A DNA stretch of 64,000 nucleotides from Schistosoma mansoni (lineage: Eukaryota; Platyhelminthes; Trematoda; Strigeidida; Schistosomatidae), in assembly GCF_000237925.1 (NCBI RefSeq), contig NW_017386139.1, forward strand, positions 46,221-110,220, given 5' to 3'. Below the pieces are notes generated by a model. It was not told the DNA's origin, made no database searches, and was given only the letters and a program-made list of their open reading frames with translations. Below are positions 37,631-48,210 of this stretch, piece after piece (within the stretch, counting starts at the first letter, position 1; every line of letters begins with the position of its first letter). The position numbers and the translations under genes were made by a program.

Positions 37631-39168
37631 TATACTCTATTGAGTTTGCTCAAACTAACCAGAAAAACACACAGGCAAATGCAATCAGACGCTCGTGAGA
37701 TGTAAGTTAACACTGAAAAGGACATTAACACTATCTCTATACATTTATTTTGGGTTGCTGAACAGTTGAATTTTGAATTAAATTCAGTCAAACTAACAAA
37801 TGAACAATCAAAAAGTTCTGATGTACAAGGAAAGTTACTGATTTCTTCGAATCAAGAGTTTTGCAATTAACAAAACTGATATACCACTGCTTTATGAGCT
37901 TGATTCCTTCTTTAACAATCTACGTCTTAAATAAATATTTGAGATTTATCATTCAGTTAAAATTCTTCTACCCTATTCTAAATAGCATTAATTATTCCAT
38001 CAACAGTTTATTTGATTTTATAATTAACTTTTAAAAGGAAAACACAAGCTGGTTGAGGAATATTTTTTGACTTGACTTGTTATGGCTTTGTACAAGTGCA
38101 TACTAGCCCAAAACATGATTTAGTTACGAATAATGGAATTCAGTCAAATATTAAATTAAAGTGTAATGGGTGTTGAGATGACATTAGACCAGCCTCATGT
38201 AGGGTCATAGGAGCGTACTGTTAAGAAGTCTTGAACGTGGGATAAACAAACAGTTCATCGTTTTCTGCTTTTTAAAAGAATTTCACAGTTAATATCAGTT
38301 CATGATGAAACCTACCTTCTGTGCAATTAAACTTACGACCAGATGGCATTTTGGTAAATGGTATTACTAATATATTCAAAGCTAATAAAATAATATCAAA
38401 AGCGTACCTCAAGGAAATTCTATCTTACTACAATGACTTGATCGCTATTTAGATCCTTTGAATGTAAACAGTTAAATCATCAGTCTTAACTTTAATTTTC
38501 GCTTCGAGAATCGATATTCCTGAAACATCTGTCGACTTTTTTGAAAAACAATATGTATTATTTCTCTTCAAATAATAGATGCATTCTAACTGCCACTATT
38601 TTTCTCCTGATTTCTTTTGTAAAATAATCTTATCTTTTAAACTGACAATACAGACGAAAACAACAACAGAAGAAAATTGAACATTGTCTAGTTGTAGGAA
38701 AAAAGATTATTGCATCGTCNNNNNNNNNNNNNNNNNNNNNNNNNNNNNNNNNNNNNNNNNNNNNNNNNNNNNNNNNNNNNNNNNNNNNNNNNNNNNNNNN
38801 NNNNNNNNNNNNNNNNNNNNNNNNNNNNNNNNNNNNNNNNNNNNNNNNNNNNNNNNNNNNNNNNNNNNNNNNNNNNNNNNNNNNNNNNNNNNNNNNNNNN
38901 NNNNNNNNNNNNNNNNNNNAACTCCATGAATTAAAGTTTTTTATTTCCACCAATTTCTCCATTTATCTTTTTAATTTTATTTTTCAAAATTATAGAAAAT
39001 AGAGCTGATCTGCAGGAAAAAACGATAACTTCCCTTCGCTATGTCTAACTGAAGTCTGGTGATCTAGATCAACATATAATTTAACAAAGTTCTATTGTTG
39101 TTGATGACTGAATAAAAATCATTGCAACTAAGTAGTTAGTTATTTTTTCATCAATCAGAGAAATGACG
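37631..39168. repeat. Left arm of large inverted repeat
   Basis: 37631-38719 is the reverse complement of 43141-44229, base for base over long stretches, with coordinates summing to a constant 81860 (no net indel in 1.09 kb). After the N gap, 38925-39168 is the reverse complement of 41571-41825; this second block is about 85% alike near the gap and virtually identical further in. No coding sequence was recognised in the arm. Confidence 0.92.
38720..38919. other. Assembly gap of exactly 200 N inside the left arm
   Basis: The right arm contains about 1.3 kb at the corresponding place (41826-43140), so the gap size is a placeholder and the missing left-arm sequence is probably larger than 200 bases. 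Confidence 0.9.
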
Positions 39169-41570
39169 AAACTTTATTTTAAAGTTTATGTTTAGATAAC
39201 GGGTAAAAAAAAAAATCGAAGGCGTGTCGATAAATCATCTAGCTCTCAGAACGTAACACAAGTTTATTATCTCATGCTTGATTGAAAATCAGGATATCAT
39301 GTACGATAACGTCTAAGATTTATTAATGAATCAACAATAAAACTGCTATGTTCGAAGCGATTACGAGTTCACCTAGTCTGAGAACGGAACAAAGAATTGT
39401 GACCAAAGACCGATAAGCTAGCTATGCTGATGCGTCCCAGCACCGCTAACTAGAGAGAGAAGTCGAAGTCAGAACGGAGAATAAATATATTCCGCAAGCA
39501 GCCAGAAGAACAAACGATCCAACAGGCACAAATTAAACAACATAAAACTGTCCTTGGGAAGCATTACAAAACAGCATACTAAGAGACACAACGGACCATT
39601 AGCGTTTAAGATTTTCCCCAGTGGGAAATACGACATGAAGGTGAGAAGAGCGCTTTTGGCGCGAAAACAAAGAAATTTCAAATTTCAAAATAAAGTTACA
39701 AAAATAAGGTATTTACCAAGTGGGTTCTGCGGATCTAACATCCCCAACAAAAACACGCTTAGTATTAAAGAATGCATTTTCCGAAAGTGTTCACTTGTCT
39801 TTCTCAATTTTAAAGGCTATTCATTTAAACGAAACAGATTTTTACTCTTAAACACTAAGGCAATGGTGATTTTCTTAATCATATTTCTTATCGATTTCTT
39901 TATAACTAACCTGCCACCAAATTACTCAAATTATTTGCTCGCAAAGTTATTTATCACTTCAAGATTAATAAAAACCGACATTTTGATTGGAAGACTATTT
40001 GAAGTATAAAATTAGAATATCGTATAATAGTTTGGCAATTAATAAGTTATTTAATTAAATATGGTAATTTCTAAACAAAATAACGGAGGGAAACCAAACA
40101 GTACAAAATAAGTTATCAAGACAGATGGAAAGTAAAATACCATCAATTGATGTAGTTTAGCTTTATGAAATCGGCTGGTTTGGTATGACACAGATAAAGA
40201 GATATGCAGTTTTTTACAGCTAAAATTGGATTCAGATTGTCGGTGGAATAAAACAAGTTATAAAAAGCCTCTGGCCATTATGATTTTTGAACAAACAATT
40301 GAACAAATATGAGTCGATTTCGCTTCAATTTTATGTACTCTTTCATCTACATTCTAATGTTAACAAAAAGTAGTTGGACGATACAGAACAATGAAGGAAA
40401 AGTAAGCAGTCAATAATTCTCGATGTATGCACTTTTCAAATCTACATTTAATGAATGTTAACGAGTTAGATTCAGACATAAAAACAGCTATTTTATATTT
40501 TAGCACTCATAAAAGCTCATGTAATCGTACGGATTTAGCGAATAAATTGCTAGTTCTTGAACTCATGAATAATAAATAGTAGGTAACGTATGTCGTGATT
40601 ATATGAATGGCTGAAACGAAATTATACTATGACTTTCGTTAGAGAAACTTTTGTAAAGTAATAAGAAGAAAGAAGCTGTTGTCATATAATTTGATGTTTC
40701 ATACTAGTAAAAACAGCAAACTTCAAGAGTAGTATTTATTTCACAAATTTCAGTATCTCAAATATCAATGACCAACAAAAATCATGTACATTTAAACCTA
40801 TTTCATCATATACATTATAATTAATATATGTGTAAAGACAGTGAAATGTCACTGGGTCCTAGACAAATATATTTCTGTAATACCATTGTTTGTGCTGTAT
40901 GGTCATCAGAGTAGCCACAGTACCTAAATACGACAAGAAGATAATCCCTGTTAGGTATTAACCGCGAGGTGTAACTTCGACATAATCTGGTTGGCCACTC
41001 CACCCCCGTCCAACTTAAGTAGGCTCCCAATCATCCATATAGGTTGCCTACGTTTTTGATTTACGTGCACATTCTAGCAAAATAATTTAACTCGCTAGAC
41101 GGACATCCCTTGAAAATCAAAGCAACTAACGTCAAGCGGATGCGGTCATTTTGTAAAAAGAATATTTCCTTTACAATTTTAACCATGTTATGATAAAAAA
41201 TCTTTAAGGTACACTTAAGTTATCATATATCTGATAATAATATTACTACTGAAGTCAGTATACTTATTCTGTTTTATCTAGTTATGAAATATTCTAAGTA
41301 CTGTTTGAGTCAATATCTGTAGTTACATGAGTTAATGGTTAGTTATATAGCAAGGCGAAAAAACTAATAGTTAATGCAATCGGCATTCTTGTATACAAAC
41401 AAAACGCTCGATAGAAAATAACAACTTATCCTTATTGACATTCACATAGAAAGGATTAATGGATTTAAACACAATGAAGCATCTAACACCAACTAAAACT
41501 TCAATTATAACATGCTATATGTACTTCAGTTAAATGTATCAGCATACTGGTAGAGAACATCAATTATACT
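39169..41570. other. Spacer of the large inverted repeat
   Basis: 2.4 kb of single-copy sequence between the arms. It holds the solo LTR at 39344-39749. The rest is AT-rich; the open frame at 39554-40009 is partly LTR and shows no family resemblance. Confidence 0.6.
39344..39749 (-). mobile_element. Solo LTR, LTR family 2 (fossil)
   Basis: A 406-bp unit flanked by perfect 5-bp repeats aaaac (39339-39343 and 39750-39754). Read on the minus strand it begins TGTTGGGG, has a TATA-like 'aatatattta' segment and ends in CA. This is the signature of an LTR left after recombination between the two ends of an element. No internal region is present. The intact duplication suggests moderate to young age. 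Confidence 0.7.
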
Positions 41571-44229
41571 TTGTCATTTCTCTGATTGATGAAAAAATAA
41601 CTAACTACTTAGTTGCAATGATTTTTATTCAGTCATCAACAACAATAGAACTTTGTTAAATTATATGTTGATCTAGATCACCAGACTTCAGTTAGACATA
41701 GCGAAGGGAAGTTATCGTTTTTTCCTGCAGATCAGCTCTATTTTCTTATATTTTGGAAAATGAAAATTAGCAAGATAAATGGAGAAATGGTTGGAAATAC
41801 AAAACTTTACTTCATGTAGTGCTAGTTTATTTGATGTACTTCCAATTAGTAAGGGCAATATTGTTTTGTGTTTTCAGTTAAGAAACTGAAAACCGCCAAG
41901 CCCAGACACTGGTTCACTGACACATACGTTTTTATGAAGTGTGACAAGTAAACAGTAAGTAGTAGTCGAGGTGAAAGGCATAATAGGAATCGAAGATGCA
42001 GATTGACTATGGATACAGTGATCTTGAGTGCTGATAGATGTATGAGGGCAGTTATCACTTCTCGGCTGCCCACATCGTGGAAGGGTTCCTTTAGGGATAC
42101 CTGTAAAGAAAATTGGATCGGAAGTAGTCTTAGTGACCTGAGTGACTGCAGTGCCCAAGAGACAACTGCTTGAGGTCGATCACACACGACCTTTATGTGG
42201 GTAATTTTTGTGTTTGCTCTGTGCTTGTTGAGACCTTACCGCCTGAGTCGGAAATCCGTGGGATAAGGTGAGGTGTGCATATTTAGGATCGACCTTTTCT
42301 AACCCCACTCTTTGTTTGTGGGAACAGAATCGATGTTATGCTGATTATCTGAAGAAAACACCTTACTGCCGTCACACCTCTGTACAGTCAGCAGTACGAC
42401 TTCGGACCTTGGGTTTGCTGCTTCTAGTCTTACCGCTCTTCAACTGAACTGTCTGGCATGGTAGGACCTTGAGGAACGATTGTTCCAGCCAGTATAGCTC
42501 GATTGATTAATCACGATAGGCAAGCCCTACCACCACGTCAAGGTAGCAGCAACGACGACGACAATACATTTTTATTATTTGTAGTTTCTCAATTCAATTT
42601 CAGCAGTGACAGACATTTACTAACTCAATTCTTGTTACTTTAAAATCGTAACTTAACTCTTTCTAATAAGATTTATCATTTTAAATATTTATTATTAGTT
42701 CACATTCATTAACCGGTATATAGTTTAGCATAGAACAGTCAAGTATTGAATTACTAACTTTATCTTCATTGGTCATTATTCTTTACATCAGCTTGTAGCA
42801 TTTTCAGAATAACCGTTTGTTCAGAGAAAGTACACTGATATTTTACTAGATCCTGAGAAAATGAGCTTAAATCATAAGTGTTAATAACTTCCTGTTAATT
42901 ACAATATATAATGGACTTGTTTTAAATGAATTCTCATCTCAATTTTTGAGAGGATTCTCTATTATCACGTTGGTGTTGGATGGAATCTTTAGAAATACTT
43001 TTGTCAATGCTTTTCTACTATAAATATTATATATTTATGCATTTTTATGGTCTAAAGCATAAATGTTGCTTTTTATTGTTTCAGTGATTGATAGCAATTC
43101 GATTGCCGTATAATGGTTTCTTTTTTGATGTGGCTTCAGTGACGATGCAATAATCTTTTTTCCTACAACTAGACAATGTTCAATTTTCTTCTGTTGTTGT
43201 TTTCGTCTGTATTGTCAGTTTAAAAGATAAGATTATTTTACAAAAGAAATCAGGAGAAAAATAGTGGCAGTTAGAATGCATCTATTATTTGAAGAGAAAT
43301 AATACATATTGTTTTTCAAAAAAGTCGACAGATGTTTCAGGAATATCGATTCTCGAAGCGAAAATTAAAGTTAAGACTGATGATTTAACTGTTTACATTC
43401 AAAGGATCTAAATAGCGATCAAGTCATTGTAGTAAGATAGAATTTCCTTGAGGTACGCTTTTGATATTATTTTATTAGCTTTGAATATATTAGTAATACC
43501 ATTTACCAAAATGCCATCTGGTCGTAAGTTTAATTGCACAGAAGGTAGGTTTCATCATGAACTGATATTAACTGTGAAATTCTTTTAAAAAGCAGAAAAC
43601 GATGAACTGTTTGTTTATCCCACGTTCAAGACTTCTTAACAGTACGCTCCTATGACCCTACATGAGGCTGGTCTAATGTCATCTCAACACCCATTACACT
43701 TTAATTTAATATTTGACTGAATTCCATTATTCGTAACTAAATCATGTTTTGGGCTAGTATGCACTTGTACAAAGCCATAACAAGTCAAGTCAAAAAATAT
43801 TCCTCAACCAGCTTGTGTTTTCCTTTTAAAAGTTAATTATAAAATCAAATAAACTGTTGATGGAATAATTAATGCTATTTAGAATAGGGTAGAAGAATTT
43901 TAACTGAATGATAAATCTCAAATATTTATTTAAGACGTAGATTGTTAAAGAAGGAATCAAGCTCATAAAGCAGTGGTATATCAGTTTTGTTAATTGCAAA
44001 ACTCTTGATTCGAAGAAATCAGTAACTTTCCTTGTACATCAGAACTTTTTGATTGTTCATTTGTTAGTTTGACTGAATTTAATTCAAAATTCAACTGTTC
44101 AGCAACCCAAAATAAATGTATAGAGATAGTGTTAATGTCCTTTTCAGTGTTAACTTACATCTCACGAGCGTCTGATTGCATTTGCCTGTGTGTTTTTCTG
44201 GTTAGTTTGAGCAAACTCAATATGGTATA
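41571..44229. repeat. Right arm of large inverted repeat
   Basis: Reverse complement of the left arm in two blocks (41571-41825 and 43141-44229). Between them lie about 1.3 kb that correspond to the N gap of the left arm and include a LINE B 5' fragment. The outer edge at 44229 coincides with the start of another LINE B fragment. Confidence 0.92.
41832..42566 (-). mobile_element. LINE family B 5'-end fragment inside the right arm
   Basis: Reading leftward from 42566 it starts '...gttgctgctaccttgacg', then 'cctatcgtgatt', 'ggaacaatcgttcctcaagg', matching the 5' block of the mini-element at 12404. It continues about 500 bp further than the mini-element does before its junction. Weak open frames (41846-42187) are present; no RT motif is reached, so only the 5' region is present. 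Confidence 0.65.
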
Positions 44230-44335
44230 AATGGTAGGACCTTGAGGAACGATTGTTCCAGAAAGTATAGGTTAATTGGTTCATCACGATAGGCAAGCCC
44301 GACCATCACGTCAAGGTCGCAGCAACGATCGGTAC
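44230..44335 (-). mobile_element. LINE family B 5'-end fragment at the arm edge
   Basis: About 105 bp on the minus strand matching the first 100 bases of the mini LINE B at 12404 ('gttgctgcgaccttgacgtg', 'ggcttgcctatcgtgat', 'acaatcgttcctcaaggtcc'). It abuts the outer boundary of the inverted repeat. Confidence 0.7.
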
Positions 44336-44990
44336 TCTAACGTTATGTCAGGCGTCGATCTTCACCACCCAGTCGGTTCTAGTAGATTCTCTATTGAATG
44401 CACGAAAAATGTTTTAAATAGAGTCACACTAAATGTAATTTGGGAATGTGGGGATCCAACTCTATTTCGTGGAGGAGGATAAATTCGGGGAAATTTTAAA
44501 TCCGGATCTCTCAAAAAGGAGAGGTGTTATATCCCGTGGAGATTTTTGAATGGTAACTTTGAGAACTATTTATGGATCAATATGATATATTTCTTATTGT
44601 ATAATTGTTAAGTAACTCAACTATTCATATTCGTGTCCCTCTTATTATAAGCTTTATTTTAACTTATAGACTATTATTAAATGATTTACCATTTTTGAGT
44701 TAACCCTAGTCCATTAATTACTGTTCCCCCTATTCACAGCCACATTTGGCCAAATATTGTTTCCTATTTTATGGTACGATGTGGTCAGTTTGTTTGGTAT
44801 ATGAACCCAGTAGGTTTGAGAACAATGATTCATATTGCAGAGACTGCTATTAGTGTTCTGGACTTAACTAGCTGGGCTAGGCAGAAAGCAGGACTGATAA
44901 GTACTCAAAACTGCTCATACGGCTTTTGTGTATCATTATCCGATCGATAAAATCACTGCTCTCTGATAGGCAGCTAAACTCGATATAACA
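44336..44990 (+). mobile_element. LTR family 1 copy with adjoining internal remnant (fossil)
   Basis: The LTR spans 44525-44990 (466 bp), from TGTTATATCC to CGATATAACA, with inverted TGTTATA/TATAACA ends, and aligns with the copies at 979 and 62862. The bases just before it (aaaaaggagagg) form a polypurine tract, so this is probably a 3' LTR preceded by a short remnant of the element's interior (about 44336-44524). The rest of the element is missing. Broken; moderate age. Confidence 0.65.
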
Positions 44991-45273
44991 AGAAATCGTA
45001 TAAGCCATTTTGAATATACGCAATAAAGGTCAATTAGATTAAAACATGGACACTAGGGCGATAAAATACAGCTAGTATGAACTGATAAGTTGTTCAACGA
45101 TCTGATCAATTAACAAGCATTTCGATAGCGGATTAGTACCATGTTATTTGTAGCTCACAGTCTGTAAGATGGAAATGTTCCTTCGACTAAATAACTTAAG
45201 ATTTTTACTAATGACTTCATCAACGTCATGATGATCAGCAGTTACATAGAAGTAACAAAGCTTTTGAACTCAC
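44991..45273. other. AT-rich sequence
   Basis: No feature recognised between the LTR and the possible exon that follows. Confidence 0.4.
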
Positions 45274-45417
45274 CATCCAAGAAATGAGTTCTAAGTACGA
45301 ACGCCATTCCATAACCAAGTAGCTTCATTTTACCTAAAACAGTAGATGATAATAAAATCTCTACAGGGGTGAATTGTTCTAATCCAGTTGCTTCAATTAA
45401 AACAATTTTAGCAATCA
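45274..45417 (-). CDS. Possible orphan exon of an unidentified gene
   Basis: A 144-nt open segment between an acceptor (tttgtgcgtgtcag) and a donor (GTGAGT); the length is a multiple of three and both ends share the same phase. The translation includes 'AKIVLIEATGLEQFTPVEIL', 'LSSTVLGKMKLLGYGMAFVL' and 'RTHFLDG'. This composition is far more protein-like than neighbouring chance frames, with a possible hydrophobic segment. I do not recognise the family and found no partner exon. It lies 2.4 kb downstream of the casein kinase gene on the same strand. Confidence 0.4.
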
Positions 45418-46349
45418 CTGACACGCACAAAATAATTAAGAACAATTTTTAACCCAACTGACTAAGTGATAAGGAATATCTGGGTAAAAAAGGAATATTT
45501 ATTTAGAAATCAGAGCCTATTAAGCTAAAAAAAAAACAAGCTGTATTACATCAGCTGTTTTGTCTTAACAGTAGACAAGGATGATAAAAATATATGGATG
45601 ATTATAAATTCAGTATTTCATCATTCAATGTCTTAGTTCTTAAATGTATACAATTTGTACACTTGTTTAACCTCTTAACGTTTGCTTTCAACTTTTTTCC
45701 TTAACTTTTGTTCCGTTATCAGAAACAAATGAAATGTTATTTATATATTCAACATAGAAATTCGTTTCATTTTGAGGGAAATTAACGAAAATGTATTGAT
45801 TGAAGATTAAGAGAATATTCTAGTGATAAAGTTGAGACAAGAATGACAACAGCAAAATAGACGTAAATCGAAATGTTTGCAAGCAGAGAAAACGCCGAAT
45901 TGGAAGCAAAAATATAGCAAAAAGGGATCACATTTCTACGTTAAAACTATGAATGATTGATTATTTAAAAGTAATGAGATGAATAAAAACGAAACAGTAC
46001 ACAAAATGAAACAAGAAAGATAGGCACTTTATCCAAAACAATAATAAACTCAATATACAAAGGTACAACACACTAAAACGCAATGGGAAAGAAGATAAAC
46101 AACAAAATTAACACTTTCAAAAGTTAAATATAATCAATAAGGATTAACGAACATGGACCAGCACAGCTTCGCATCCATTAAGAAAGTTAATGTGATTTTG
46201 TGAGTGAGTCTACATGCTTGTGTCATATATATATATGACGTGTGATAAGATTGAATGTAAAAGTACCTTTTGCTTTCAAAGACGATTTGCAAACAAAAGA
46301 CAGCGGCAGAAAACAAGTTAAATCAATGAATAGCAATAACCATAATGAG

Positions 46350-46385
<36 letters not shown>

Positions 46386-47766
46386 GGGATTATACTACTG
46401 TGTGACGAATGATAATCAAACAAATATAAGAAAATACATAAACATAAGTACATTGTTAATTAATAATATTCTCTTCGATATGAAAATACAAATGCCTTGG
46501 TAAAAAGAAAACGAACGATTCAAACTCATACATTAATAAATATTAAACATATACGTTATACACAGACTGATATACAACTGCAAGTACACTTCAGCATCGC
46601 TGAATAAAACAAAACTTATCTATGTAAAAGCTTTTTGAATTAGAGGTTAAAAATCATCTCTACAATAAAAATAAATACTGAGTCATTTTGTACAAAGACA
46701 CTATGACAGCATATATGCACAACACCGTAACGAAACAATAAGTATGAGGAGGATAAATGAAGCATATCAGTATCAGGAATTTCTTCTTATTCAAAGAGTT
46801 GATACAAAGTGAGAAATGATAATAATCACAAAAAAACTACCAATTCCTTCGATAAAACCACGAAAACTAATAGAAAACAACCAAAAAGTTAATGGACAAC
46901 AATAAGAACAAACTGTACAAAAAGGGCAGAATAAAAACAGATTACTACTGTGAACACATTAAGAAAATATAACATATCAAGAATTTCAAAATCAAACTAA
47001 CAATTGAATACATCACTTGGAAACGATTAGAAATCAAACAAAAGGTGTTGTTAGATCAGGCAAAAAATACTACACGTCACAATATGACAGTTTTTACTAG
47101 GAAATAATACAGCAAAATCAATGAATACTAATTAACTCCTGATAGAAGCTAATATGGTATACGCATGGCTGTGAATAATCCAGTAAGCACAAACGTCAAA
47201 CCTATAAACAGGCAAATACAGACATGCACACATGTATACTTAGGGTCGGTATCCTATTTAATTATAACATGCAGAGAAAAGATATGGAATGTTAGATAGC
47301 CATTTAAAGGGAAACAAGTGGACCCAATATTTATGTAGTTGATGGGAAGTGATAAATCCTTCTAGAATCGACGGCTATTACATTTATTATTATTATTATC
47401 CATTTGAAGATATTTAGGAATTATAATTTTTTAAAATATACCAAAATGACTGTCGATTGATTCTTAATCAATGTGTACGCAAAACACATAAGTGAATAAA
47501 ATAGAAATTTATAATGATGAAGTTGCTGCTGTATTAGAGAATACTATAAACGAGATCCCACCAAAAACGTAAATAAATAACAAATAGATAATATTAGGTT
47601 ATAGAATGAAAGTAAATAAAATGGAAGGCATAACTCTTCTTTCGCTTTTTTTGAAAATAAAAAGATAAACCAAAATTGTAAACACTGTCAACTCTGGTGA
47701 GCTCAAACGTAAAATAGTATGTATGTAACGACATCTTATATACATATGTATATATGTATGTATATA
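45418..47766. other. Intergenic region downstream of the kinase gene
   Basis: AT-rich, with a (TAA)n run. The 3' UTR of the kinase gene presumably lies at its right end; a candidate AATAAA on the minus strand is at 47383-47388, about 380 nt past the stop. No other gene seen. Confidence 0.45.
46351..46385. repeat. (TAA)n microsatellite
   Basis: About twelve uninterrupted copies of the TAA trinucleotide. Confidence 0.95.
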
Positions 47767-48210
47767 CTACTCCTTTACCGAAGTGGCAGCAGCAGCATTT
47801 GTGCTGGTTGTCGGACCAGGGGGAATAATTCCACCGGATGTCCCAGTTCCTCTTGTACCTAGTGCCTCAGTAGTAGGAGCACGATGATCGCAACCTTCAT
47901 TACCAGAAGTAAACTGCGAAAGCGGATATGATTGCTGTTGCTGTTGGTGGTGGTGGTGTTCAATTGCAGACGCTTTTTGACGTAACAATGTCCAATCAAA
48001 CACATAATCCCAGACAAATGATAAAGATCGGAAGAGATTACGAAAATTATTCCGCAGAAAACCATAATTCGGTGTTTCTTCAAATTGCAAAGCACGACAA
48101 TGACTCAGGTAAACAAGAAATTCTGAGGGATAACCACGACACAAAACATCAATTGGTGTGCTAGCTTTCTTTTCATGAATTCGTTCATATTTCTGTGGTT
48201 TGTTGCCAGC
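47767..48210 (-). CDS. CSNK1A1: Casein kinase 1 exon 4 (terminal)
   Basis: 148 codons including TAG at 47767-47769, acceptor ttcttaaaag. It starts '[20 protein letters not shown]' and contains '[17 protein letters not shown]' and '[11 protein letters not shown]', the end of the kinase lobe. The remaining tail of about 60 residues is not catalytic: it has HHHHQQQQQ, then Gly/Thr/Pro-rich sequence ending 'AAAATSVKE'. Confidence 0.94.
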   Translation of the reverse strand, partial: AGNKPQKYERIHEKKASTPIDVLCRGYPSEFLVYLSHCRALQFEETPNYGFLRNNFRNLFRSLSFVWDYVFDWTLLRQKASAIEHHHHQQQQQSYPLSQFTSGNEGCDHRAPTTEALGTRGTGTSGGIIPPGPTTSTNAAAATSVKE

